Shown: positions 1-11,586 of the stretch, piece by piece
How the letters are laid out: each line of letters starts with the position of its first letter
Numbering within the stretch: the first letter of the stretch is position 1
Source of the DNA: Oenanthe sinensis
Taxonomy: Eukaryota; Streptophyta; Magnoliopsida; Apiales; Apiaceae
Length of the DNA: 64,000 bases
Assembly: GCA_028671895.1 (NCBI GenBank)
Contig: CM053794.1
Coordinates: 43,912,501 to 43,976,500 of the forward strand
Reading direction: 5' to 3'
The notes under the pieces: model-generated
Told to the model about the DNA's origin: nothing
Database searches by the model: none
The model's input: only the letters and a program-made list of their open reading frames with translations
Translations under genes and position numbers: made by a program

Positions 1-595
1 TCTTTAGAACCGAAGAGGTCTACTACTGAAGTATAAGGTCCCAATTGGAAGTGGCATTCCCCAATTCGGAGGAGCTTTCAGTCATTGGCCAGTTAACTTT
101 AGGAGGAAATTTATAGAACCGTCCCTATTAATTTAGGCTCTGTTCCTTCCACTAGTATCGTTACCAATCTATCCTTGACAGTAAAATAGTGCCCAATGGT
201 ATCATTAGTCATTTGACTTGGTTGTGCTCTAGGCTTATACAGTTATACCTAATATCCCATACTCATTATCTTGTAGAGATCATGAATTTAATGGTCTCTT
301 CCCCTACTTTAAATTTTAAGGACCCCCCCCCCCCCCCTCTCTTTTACCTCATCTGTTTGCATGCACTTTAATGTGTCTATTAATGGGAGAAATGAAAGAA
401 TAGCACAGAAGAGTATTCTGCGCTAGCTCTTAAATCATGCGCCCTCTTGTAAAAGTTTATAAATGTTATATTTTTTTGCTTGTGTTTGCCATCAGGTATA
501 ATCGAATGTGTTTCTCTCGACTAAGATAGGAGTCTTCTTTAGTTAATTATTGTTAATACATTTTTTTTAATTTACTTTCATCCTTCTGTCTATAG
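1..595. other. Intronic or upstream part of the BEACH gene
   Basis: No exon can be fixed here. The first bases are open in frame 1 (SLEPKRSTTE) and are followed by GTATAA near position 31, so an exon end is possible but unproven. The rest is T-rich and intron-like. It contains a run of 15 C at 323-337 and ends in a pyrimidine-rich tract and AG at 594-595, just before the first secure exon. Confidence 0.5.
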
Positions 596-3500
596 GTTTC
601 CGATGAAGTAAAACATATTAAGACTTCAAAATATGATCAATCCAGACAGTTGCATGACCTCCGTGCGAAGATGGATGAAAATGCATTATCTGATTCAAGC
701 CAAACTAAATCTTTTGAAGATGAGATACAGAATAGCTTAAATGGAATTCTTGCTTCAGATGATGGTAGAAGAGCTTCTTTTCAGCAAGCTTATGAAGAAG
801 AGCAACAAATTGTTGCTGTAAGTACATACCTTTTCAATTCCATTAAAGTGGTCTCATCTGCATATCCCTTTATATCTTTAGGATGAAAATTTGTTTCTGT
901 GTTTAGTCTTAGTTTTTCAATTTTGATGGCATGATAACTAAACTACGCTAGAGAGCAAAAGATGCTCTTCTTAAGGAACTACAATATTGACAAGTAGGAC
1001 AATATTTGTGGGGAACCAAATGGAAATTCTTTGGTGTTCTGGTATATATATCCAATCTTTTTGTTGGCCTTGTTTATGTTATTCGTTCCCTCTAGTTATT
1101 GTGATTCTTGGTTGGAGCATCTTTAAATTTTAAGTTACTACAACAGGACAAATGGATACACACACTTCGCACGTTAATCGATGAGAGAGGTCCATGGTCC
1201 GCTCTTCCTTTTCCAAACAGCAGCATAACACACTGGAAACTTGACAAAACGGAGGATGCATGGCGACGCAGGCAAAAGTTGAGGCAGAATTATCAATTTG
1301 ATGAGAAGCTTTGCTATCCTCCCTCAAGTATACCAAGCACCGAAGGAATTCACCTCGTTAATGAAGGAAAAATTGGTTTTGGATCACATATTCCTGAGCA
1401 GATGAAGAAATTTTTACTAAAAGGAATTCACAGGATAACAGATGAGGGGGCATCTGACAACATTGAAAACGAAGATGAATCTGGTGTGCTGAAGGATTCT
1501 GCCTTCGAGGACTACTTAGACAAAAAGCAATTTGAGGTGCTTAAAGACAACAGCAATCAGAAGGATTGTGCACTAGACAAAAAGGAACCTTCCTTCATTG
1601 CAACAGACTCACAACCTAGCGAGGTATTTCTTTTGTTATAATTGTTTTTGTATGTGTAAATAATATTGATGATGAGACTATATTTGTAAACAAGATCAGT
1701 TTTCAGGTTCTGAGGTCTGTCCCCTGTGTGCTTGTAACTCCGAGGAGGAAATTAGCCGGTAATATGACAGTCATGAAAAGTTTATTGCATTTCTCTGGTG
1801 AGTTTTTAGTGGAAGGCACAGGGGGGTCATCTGTTTTTGAAAACTTGAACACATCAGGAAATTTTGATGCAAGCAAGCCTGATCAACCGGGAGTCAGACA
1901 AAAGTTTCTGATCAGTTTAAATTTGGATTCTGGTAGAGGCGATGCTGTTGATAGTATAAATGCCACCCGTGCTAGTGCTCTCAAGAAGCAAACTAAAGCT
2001 ATAAAGCGTCACAGAAGATGGAACATTTCCAAGGTAGTCAATTCATAATATATTTGTTTGTTTGCCTCACATATGTATGTCATATTATGTGGCTGCAAAT
2101 TTACATTTTCTTTTTACCAATCGCAGATAAAGGCTGTGCACTGGACTCGGTATTTGCTTAGATACAGTGCAATAGAGATTTTCTACGACAATTCGGTTGC
2201 CCCTGTATTTTTTAACTTTGCATCACAGAGAGATGCAAAAGATGTTGGAACCTTGATCGTTGCCACCAGAAATGAATCTATGATCCTGACAGGATATAAA
2301 GATAAGAGTGGGTTAATATCCTTTGTTGATAGACGTGTAGCAATGGAAATGGCAGAAACTTACAAAGAGAGCTGGAGGAGAAGGGATATTACAAATTTTG
2401 AGTATCTAATGAGACTTAATACTCTTGCGGGACGAACCTACAATGATTTAACTCAGTACCCTGTTTTTCCATGGGTACTTGCTGACTATTCTTCTGAGAG
2501 TCTTGATTTTAACAAGTCATCAACTTTTAGGGATCTTGCAAAACCTGTTGGGGCACTGGATTCAAAACGGTTTGAGGTTTGTTTATTTGTTTTCGGTTTC
2601 TTGAGTGATTAAGTACATTCTCCTTCCATATATTTTCTACAATGTTAGTGGCTACTTTTCATCTGTACAGGTTTTTGAGGACAGATATCATAGTTTTTCT
2701 GATCCTGATATTCCCAAGTAATTTTCCAGTTCTATTATAGCTTACTTGGAGTTAGTTCCGTATCCATTAATTGTACTGAGATGGATTTACTCGTTTGCAG
2801 TTTTTATTACGGATCTCACTACTCCAGTATGGGAATTGTGTTATTCTATCTTCTTCGGTTAGAGCCATTTACATCTTTGCACCGCACTCTGCAGGTATTG
2901 TGGTTGTAGCATTCAGTCTGACAAATGAAAACTGTGGATGTTGTCATGGTTCAAAATGCAAAATTACTGGCTTATATTTCCTTTTACTCTATGAGTCAGC
3001 TATGATCTTGTGCTGTATATCAAGTAGAAATGAGCATCAGATTGTTAAATATGGTGTCAAAGTTTCTTTGATTTCTCTTTTGCACTTGACATTGTTATTC
3101 CCTTGTGCATTTTTAGCTGACTGTATAATGATATGTAACACATTGGTTTTTGCCAGGGCGGAAAGTTTGACCATGCAGACCGCCTTTTTCAAAGCATTGA
3201 AGGGGCTTATAGGAACTGCCTCTCAAATACAAGTGATGTAAAAGAGTTAGTTCCCGAATTTTTTTATATGCCGGAGTTTCTTCTTAATTCAAACTCTTAT
3301 CATTTTGGGGTGAAACAAGATGGCAAACCCTTAGCAGATGTTTCCCTCCCTCCTTGGGCCAAGGTATTTGATGCAGACATGTACAATTAATTTACTGTGC
3401 AAGGCATATTCCTTTTAAATAATCATTGTTTTTTGACGGAACTATACTTAAGATCTAAAAAGCATGAGTGTGGGTGCGGGTGCGGGGGTGCGCGATACGG

Positions 3501-6500
3501 GCATACGAGAATTCGGCAAATCAAAATATATGGGGATACGGGTGCGGCGTGATTCGGCAAATTTTAAATTATTTTAAATATATATTATATATATATTTCA
3601 AGAGTAGCATTTAAATTAAACTAAATAGTCATATAAATAAGTTTAATATCCTTAACTATTAATATAATAATTACTTAAAAACACAAGTGATGCAACAAGT
3701 GATGCATTATGAAGTGTTTAAGGGACTAAACAATTAACTAATTACTTAATTGATTGACCAATAAGAATCTCCAAGAATCCCCGAGAATCCCCAAGAATCG
3801 AAGAATCCCCAAGAAAAGGTGCGCGGTGCGGCGGGTGAGGGAAGAATCCCTGCTTCCTAGCTTAAGATGATATATAATGCTATTTCACAGTTCCTTGAGT
3901 GCAGAAGCGTGATTATTTTAGAACTTGCACTGTATTTTGGAAGAATTGAGCTTCTAGTAACAAGAACTAGTGTAATACATAAAATGTCTTTGAATGATAT
4001 GTTATACCCCATCGGAACAGGAGCAAATAGTGACTGTAAGAATTTTAATTTGTACTATTTAGTATACTAATGATCATTAGTGAGTTTTTCTTCCCTTGTG
4101 GTGGGTTTACATGAGTTTCTATGTTATACTAGAATATACTGAAAGTGGCAAGTCACTGCAAGTGTCTCTAGCAATACGTCAAACTGATAGAAGTTTTATT
4201 GTCAGACCCAAACCAGCCCTACTGTTTTGTGCATTTTGATACTTTGTTACTTCATTAGCCTGTTAGTACTTGGACCAAGTGGTCTCAGTATAACTCCGAA
4301 CCAATTCTCTATCCACTAATCTTTAAACTTGTTATTAGAAAGTTGTTGGCATGTTCTGTTGTATGTTTTTGTAAACAGATAACTAGGTCATCTTAGTATA
4401 AGTTGCTGTGCAATAAACTTCCTATACCTTAACTGATTGATATTGGACTATTGATACCTGTGTTCACCATCATATTAACTTTACATTCTATTTTTGATAC
4501 ATAGAGTTATAACTTAGTGTGCCCATATACTGATATACATATACATTATTTTATTATTATTCTTATCATCTCCCTAATCATCAGAATTACTTTGAAGTAT
4601 CTGATTAATTACCAAGTTTATTGATGTAATATAACATTCTCCGAAAATTTAGTTTGTTTAGATTATTAAAAATGTGGCAAATATAAGCATTTTAGGAAAA
4701 AGTTACCCCTTGTTTAACAGCATGTTAAATCTAGCCTATGTTACGGCTAGTCGGCTACCACATACTGGGTTCATGAATCACAAATTCACAATAAGCCATG
4801 TTTCATTACAGTTTATTTTAAATTGGTAAAGTTGGGTATTTCCTTATAAATATAGTCAAAGTTCTAGTGAAAGTCTAACAGAAGTATGAAATTTTGAATG
4901 AATGGGATGCCAGAAGATGAGAATAAGAGAAATATCATGATTTTTTGAATGGTAGAGGATGTAACATTGGTGAGTGAACTGTAGCAGTTGATTGTAATTA
5001 CTAAAAAATTTATCTGATAATGTTTGCTTTGTAAACACAATTAGATAGTGCGCCACTGTAATGAAGTTTTGCAATCTGCGATCCGGGGGTGTAAGCACTG
5101 AAAATTCTAGCTATCTAGGAAACAAATGGATTAGGGCTTTGTGTATGGTGTAGTGTATGCTAGTAAGTAGTAACAGCACTTCATATAAAACCAATGATAT
5201 AGGCAGATCCTTGTAGGAGCGGATTGAATTCAATGTACTTGAGTACTGAGTTGAGTTACATATGATTTACAGTTACAAATGATTTACAAGTTTACACTGA
5301 GGAGTTTATAATTATTAAGTAAGATCCTTTCTTTATAGGTCGTTGCCAGATGACTTACCCGCTTTCTGTATTTACGAGGAGCCATAAATACAGTCTTTAT
5401 AGAAACTTTGCTATATTGAAGCAACTCACAAGGTCTCGATTTGAGTTCTAGAATAAGCGGATAAATAGATGACATATATTTTTCCCAGTACTTAATTTCT
5501 TAATCCGAAGTTTCCGGCTTGAAGTTGATCATTTTTCCTTGACCATTTAGCGCACACTTTCCATATTGATTTCCATCTTGCAATGGAGTAAAAACATAAA
5601 AGATATGTTTTTTTGAAAAAATATTAATTGCAGGATTCCCCTGAAGAGTTTATAAGCAAAAATAGGGAGGCCCTTGAAAGTGAATATGTTAGCTCAAATC
5701 TTCACCACTGGATAGATTTATTGTTTGGCTACAAGCAGCGTGGAAAACCAGCTGTAGAGGTATACCAAAAAATCCAAAAACTGAAAACTATCTGATTCCT
5801 GATTTTGATTCTAACTTCATTTCCTTCTTGGATCTATTAACTCATAGGCAGCAAATATCTTCTACTATTTAACATACGAAGGAGCTGTTGATCTGGACAC
5901 AATAGAAGATGAGTTGCAACGGTCAGCCATAGAAGACCAGATAGCTAATTTCGGTCAGACACCAATCCAGATATTCCGCAGAAAGCACCCAAGAAGAGGA
6001 CCGCCAATTCCAATTGCTCATCCTTTACGCTTTGCCCCTGGTTCTATTAATTTGACTTCTATCATGTCAAGTACAAGTGATATACCTTCAGCTGTTTTGC
6101 ATGTTGGTGTAGTTGACTCCAACATTGTCCTTGTGAACCAGGGCCTCACCATGTCGACTAAGATATGGTTGACAACCCAACTGCAATCTGGTGGAAACTT
6201 CACTTTCTCTAGCAAACAGGTATGTAATTGATACAAAGCTAAGATGAAGGATTCGGCCAACCTAGTTTTCTATTTGGATTTATGGTTCAAACTTTTACAG
6301 GATCCCTTTTTTGGAATCGGTTCAGATATACTTTCTCCTCGTAAAATTGGGAGTCCTTTGGCTGAATACATTGAACTCGGAGCACAATGCTTTGCTACCA
6401 TGCAGACGACATCTGAAAATTTTCTGATTTCATGTGGGAACTGGGAAAATAGCTTTCAGGTCATATCTCTAAATGATGGAAGAATGGTGCAGAGCATTAG

Positions 6501-7750
6501 ACAACATAAAGATGTTGTTAGCTGCATTGCAGGTAGGTTTCCTGGCGAATTTAGAAAGATACCAGTAGCAAAGTCCGAGTAAATAGAATAGTTTAGTTTG
6601 CTCTAAAGTTTTAAAGTCATATTTCCTCACGTGGTTTCATCCTAATGCAATTTTAAAGTCTGAAGATTTAGAAGGTTTCCATTAAAGAGTCGATACAAGG
6701 AAATAGAATCGTTTAAAATTGATAAAAATTGTATGTGAACCGTCTCAGAGTTACTATCTGATTAATTTGAAGCTCACAATAGTTATAGGCTCTGTAATTA
6801 TATTAATAATGCCTTAGGATACTTTTTAATAAATAATTGCATTTAAGATTATGGTGTTGAATTCACAATGAATTATATGCTGTTATTGTAATAAAACATT
6901 CTACTAATCTATAAGTGTATATCATATACTTAATTTACTAAGGTTGAGTTGTAAAATGGTTTAGAAAAAGTAAGTAAAGTGTTTTTCTACCATATAGTTT
7001 TATATTGCAATATGTAAAAAATACTATATTCTGATTGGGGGTTGTGCTGCAGTGACTTCTGATGGAAACATCCTTGCTACTGGGAGTTACGATACAACTA
7101 TTATGGTTTGGCATGTTCAGGCTAGGACAGCAGAAAAGAGAATTCGAATTGCGCCATCAGAGATGCCACGTAAGGACTATGTAATAGCTGAAACGCCCTT
7201 TCATATTCTGTGTGGGCATGATGATGTGATCACGTGCTTATATGCAAGTACAGAACTTGATATAGTGATAAGTGGCTCGAAGGATGGAACATGTATTTTC
7301 CATACCCTGAGAGAGGGAAGGTATGTGAGATCTCTTCGACATCCTTCTGGTAGTCCATTGACAAAGCTTGTTGCTTCACGTCATGGACGGATTGTTTTTT
7401 ATGCTGATGAGGATCTCAGTCTGCACCTGTATTCTATAAATGGAAAACACCTGGCAACGTCTGAATCTAATGGCCGCCTCAATTGTGTTGAATTAAGTAG
7501 TTGTGGTGAGTTCCTGGTTTGTGCAGGAGACCAAGGTCAGATTGTTGTAAGGTCTATGAACTCACTTGAGGTTGTTAAAAGGTATAATGGAGTTGGTAAA
7601 ATAATAACGTCATTAACTGTGACCCAAGAGGAATGTTTCTTAGCTGGTACCAAAGATGGAAGTCTTCTTGTATACTCCATAGAAAACCCTCAACTTCGTA
7701 GAGCCGCCGCCGTTCCTCGGAATCTAAAATCAAGAGCTTCTACACTTTAA
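596..7750 (+). CDS. BEACH domain protein with PH-like and WD40 domains (3' part of gene)
   Basis: This is the C-terminal 1083 residues of a giant BEACH protein (neurobeachin/LYST family) acting in vesicle and membrane traffic. Exons: 596-817, 1147-1623, 1707-2033, 2127-2576, 2671-2717, 2801-2894, 3157-3363, 5634-5759, 5848-6219, 6301-6532, 7053-7750; all phases agree and the stop is TAA. A linker (DKTEDAWRRR, FDEKLCYPP) precedes a PH-like domain (exons 1707-2576, with RHRRWNISKIKAVHW). The BEACH domain follows, with NFYYGSHYSSMGIVLFYLLR, LVPEFFYMPEFL, LHHWIDLLFGYKQ and NFGQTPIQIF. WD40 repeats follow, e.g. ATGSYDTTIMVWH and SGSKDGT, ending DGSLLVYSIENPQLR. The wording resembles plant BCHB/BCHC more than SPIRRIG; from memory BCHB (At1g58230) is closest, but I cannot align it. 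The 5' part lies outside the window. The intron 3364-5633 is unusually long and holds a GC-rich repeat. Confidence 0.93.
3463..3856. repeat. GC-rich repetitive insert in BEACH intron
   Basis: An otherwise AT-rich intron contains two G/C-rich arms around an AT-rich core. The left arm is built of GGGTGCGGGTGCGGG and ATTCGGCAAA blocks (about 3465-3570). The right arm is built of GAATCCCCAAGAATC blocks followed by GGTGCGCGGTGCGGCGGG (about 3765-3850). Base composition is sharply unlike the flanks, which suggests an inserted non-autonomous element. I could not define clean terminal repeats or a target duplication. Confidence 0.45.
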
Positions 7751-8031
7751 CAGATTCATGTTAAGTATGACGTGCAGGTTGTGACTAATTTCAACATTCA
7801 GTGATTCAAGGTATGCTGCTGCTATGATATATTCGTTGCTGATCTAAAAAAGATCTTCTCCCGTGGGTCTTACAATAATGAATCAAATATGCAGACTTTG
7901 GGTAGCAATTGCGCTCCTTGGCCAGAATCTGTTTTCTGAAAGACTGAAACAGAAGCAACCTTTTCACCCCTTTACAAGAACTTTTGGCATTTGGGGAGGT
8001 TGTTAACATTTTTCTTTGTGTACATGCTGTG

Positions 8032-8065
<34 letters not shown>

Positions 8066-8886
8066 TTCCAGTTTCACCCTTCAAGTTGGAAGAAATTTGA
8101 TAAGTTACCCAAGATATTATGTTGGTTGCTTTCTCATCCATCACAACATAGTTGGCTTCATGGCTGCAGAAGGATAATAATATATACATGTACAGTCTTT
8201 TGTTGTAACGTTAGATTAGAAATGTTGTGTATTCGCTACAGCAAAGTACAGGTTCTGCATTTCTTCATCATCTGTGCAAGTGTTAACAATTTTCAGACGA
8301 TTGTGTATGATGGCTCAACACTTCCTATAGTACAAGGAATTTTTTTGCTGCAATATACTGATGCATCAAATTACCACGTCTTTTCATTGTTTGCAGTTGG
8401 TATATTCAAGGTGTTAGTGCTATAAGGTTTATTATACTCGCATGTTATGCAAAAATTTATGTCGAAGGACTCTTCCGGACCTACTGTAGAGGATATTGTT
8501 TATCAATTCTACTAGTGCTTGATAGGACAATTTAATTTGCTTCTGGCAAACTTTAAAAAAAATTACATCTTCAGTTGCTGTAACCTTTGTCCATACAAGT
8601 TGCCAATGAAATAGACGCTTATGTTCAAAGATAATAGGCTTGCTTGCAATCTTTACAAGGCATGCAAAGGAATGCTGAAAAATATTGTGGCTTACTCAAG
8701 TCTGGAAAAAGGCGTTGAAACAGTTTTCAAGATGCAAGTCTCCGGTGTTGAATCAATGTGTATTGGGAAGAACAGTTGATACCGGGTGACGAAAAAGTGA
8801 TATTGGAAACATTGTCTATTGGACTTTTTCTTGAACGGACCCCTAAAAAGGGGACAGGGAGGACGTAGTCAATACTGCCATCAATA
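7751..8886. other. BEACH gene 3' UTR and downstream spacer
   Basis: The region follows the TAA stop of the BEACH gene. The first several hundred bases are less AT-rich than the spacer beyond and probably include the 3' UTR, with a (CA)15 microsatellite at 8033-8062. No conserved reading frame is visible; an open stretch across the CA repeat is low-complexity and encodes a His/Thr run only. The region ends at the TA flanking the next transposon. Confidence 0.5.
8033..8062 (+). repeat. (CA)15 microsatellite
   Basis: Fifteen uninterrupted CA dinucleotides lie about 280 bases after the stop codon of the BEACH gene, probably inside its 3' UTR. Confidence 0.95.
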
Positions 8887-10102
8887 GAGTAGAACTTCGA
8901 TAAATAAATAAAAAAAATTGTCCTAATTTAGGTAAATGAGTTTAATGAATAAATTCGTTAAATGTATAAATGAATAAATAAAAATATAATTTTTATAGGT
9001 CCTGTGTAAATATAAATGAAATGAGTAAGGTTTAATGGGAAATCACTATTACATGGGGAACTATAAGAATCACCTAATAATTAATATTTTTTTAATGTAA
9101 ATATGTTCTATACTATATTATTAACATATATTCTACTCCATATGTCTCATTCAATTCTTTATACTTTTCTTTTTTGGATGTCCCACCCAATTCTTTACAT
9201 TTCAAAACTTTCTAAAAATTGTAAACTTTTATATTATAAAATTTACTTTCACCCACTACTTTCCTTCACCTTTTCAATTCTATCAATTGACTTCATCACT
9301 TTACTCACTTTTCCTTCTCTTTCATAATATTTTATATAATTTTCTTAACATTTGTGCTCAACCCAAATGTAAACAATTGGGTGGGACGGAGAGATTATAA
9401 TTTATATTTTATTATGTTTTTAAACATATATTTTATAATATGTTCTCTCTTGTGTTCTGTACTACTATAATTTTACATAACATACTTTAAATATTTTTAT
9501 AAAATTATTAATATGTATTAGCATTCAATTAAACATCTAATATAGCTAATTTAACCTTAATAATTAATTGAATCGAGTCAAATTGTGAAAATTAGGTTTT
9601 TGTTAATGGTTCCCCGATTTCCTCAGGGGTTCATGTTTGAACCTTAGCCGAAATGAATAATAACTATATTTCAAATAATATATATATAATATGAATACAT
9701 TTCATCCAATAATAATTTTAAAAAACATTAATAAGTCATATCTTTTCGAAAATGCCTCTAAAATTGATTGTTTATTCCCTTCACTAAAATGCATTTTATC
9801 CTTAATTTTGTGTAATCATGCACCACTTCTAGAACATTGTAATCATGTTGCAACAGGTTATTCAGTGAAAACAAACTTGAAAGTCTTCTTTTAAAGACAT
9901 TAAGATATGTGTGGTATGACGATAAATAAATAATATATATATAATAATATAATTAAGAAAAAAAATTAAAAATATTATCTAAATGAATTAATATTCATTT
10001 ATTGATAAATAAATATTATATTTATTTATTAATAAATAAATAATCTCATTAAATAAATATATATTTCTAGTCCGAACGTGTTCATTTATCGAGTTTCTGC
10101 CG
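8887..10102. mobile_element. Degenerate pogo/Emigrant-like (Tc1-mariner group) non-autonomous element
   Basis: The left end reads GAGTAGAACTTCGATAAAT after TA (8885-8886). The right end, reverse-complemented, reads CGGCAGAAACTCGATAAAT and is followed by TA (10103-10104). Both resemble the plant Emigrant/Lemi terminal repeat (CAGTAGAACCTCTATAAATTAAT, recalled from memory). The subterminal regions repeat ATAAATGAATAAATAAA-like blocks in inverted orientation, as is usual in that family. No transposase frame survives. The element is enlarged by a nested Stowaway at 9136-9395. The termini are diverged, so the insertion is old. Confidence 0.6.
9136..9395. mobile_element. Stowaway-like MITE nested in the pogo-like element
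   Basis: The terminal inverted repeats are CTCCATATGTCTCATTCAA on the left and, as reverse complement, TCTCTCCGTCCCACCCAATT on the right. They share the GTC-C-CA-CAATT-TTTA pattern and are flanked by TA on both sides (9134-9135, 9396-9397). Size, TIR style and the TA target fit the Stowaway superfamily. It has no coding capacity. Confidence 0.65.
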
Positions 10103-11586
10103 TAGTTGACAACTTATATGAGTATATGACTTGTACTTTTGTTAATGCTATATCTTATTGGGGGCGAATCTTTTGCTTTGTCTAGCATTTTAATTCAATG
10201 CAAAGCAAAGGTAGGCAGGTAGCCTGACGTTTCATACTTAAATATTACAAGGTGATAGCAAGTTTGTCGACCACTAGCACTTACGGGTCCGGGTGAAACC
10301 GGATATACTCAGTTCAAGTATCGAATCGTTTTATTTTTATTATGTCTAGATTTGAGTCAAAGATCATTTTATTTAGATATAAAACAATACCGGGTATTTG
10401 AGATTCAGATCCAAACCGAATATGAGGCAATACCGTATTTTTTATTTTTTACCTGGGTAGTTTATGATCGGTCGAATATGATCCACTAACATTAAATATC
10501 ATTATTTCCAGCTATTCAAATAATTAGCATTTAGTCTAAAACAAACATGATACTATAAAAAATATAATAATTATGAATTAAAACTTATATATATATAATG
10601 ATGATTAATATATGATCACGGTGAATAAATCATGTATTGTAAAAATTTAAACTTAAATAAAATTTAAAAAATTATAAAAAGATGACTATTTACGTACAAA
10701 TGTTATGAGTTAAAAATATTATATATATATGAGTTCGAAGAATACGAACCATGTATCATATTCCGGTATTCGGATAGGATTATTTTATAAAAAATAATAG
10801 CAGACTTAATCTGAGCGAGTATATGAATACTCATATCCGGGATCATATTTTATCCAAATTTAATTTTTTCACCAAATTTGAATCGTTTATAAAACGGATA
10901 TGAGACATATATCATATTTTCGAGCCGAATATAAACCGAGATACCGAATAGTCCAGATCAATTTACAACCCCACTGGCAACTGTTCATTCACGTTCTTCA
11001 TGATTCACATTTTAGTCGTATAATTTCGTGTACTCAAAATCAAACACTAAACCAACCCATTTAAAATTTGTATACTTTCGTATTCGTGTACCTTTTTGTC
11101 ATGTGTAAAATTGAATATAAATATAAATAAACAAAAATAAAAGATTTTAAGGAATTTTTTTTATAAAATATATATTTAAATCATATTTACATACAATATT
11201 ATAAAATTATGTATTATTTTAATAATAAATATACATATATTCATTATAAATATTAAAATTTAATTATAAATCTATTTATGTCGTGTACTTCGTGTACTCG
11301 AAGATAAACACAAAATCAACACTAAATTTTTGTGTCATATAATAAAATGCCCGGTCTAATTAAAGGTCATCCCCTTTTGGAGAATTTAGGACAAGACGAA
11401 TAGGACAAGATGACCCTTCGCCTACATTCATCATAAAATTATTACTGCAATAAACTCTATTGAGACTGGCTATTGTTGTCTGAAGTGATGTCAATTGCAG
11501 CTCACAAGTAATCTGTACACAAGACAACACAAGAGAGAGAACTACAGCACAAGCTTCTATACATGTTCTATTTAAACTTAACCAAC
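10103..11586. other. AT-rich spacer between the pogo-like element and the GATA gene
   Basis: No gene is seen. A short hairpin lies at about 10171-10209 (TTTGCTTTG...CAAAGCAAA). From about 10265 to 10975 there are dispersed CGGATATGAGTAC-like and CGAATCGTTTAT-like blocks in both orientations, which look like an eroded non-coding repeat. Near 11030-11330 the motif TCGTGTACTCGA recurs. The last ~180 bases are probably the 3' UTR of the minus-strand GATA gene. Confidence 0.5.

Noticed and set aside
8036..8060. Possible CRISPR-like or other regular repeat array
   Set aside because: It is a simple dinucleotide repeat. No spaced direct repeats of CRISPR type occur anywhere, as expected for a plant nuclear genome.
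7991..8425. Open frame across the (CA)15 repeat downstream of the BEACH gene
   Set aside because: It is a low-complexity translation of the microsatellite, without family motifs, and lies in the probable 3' UTR.
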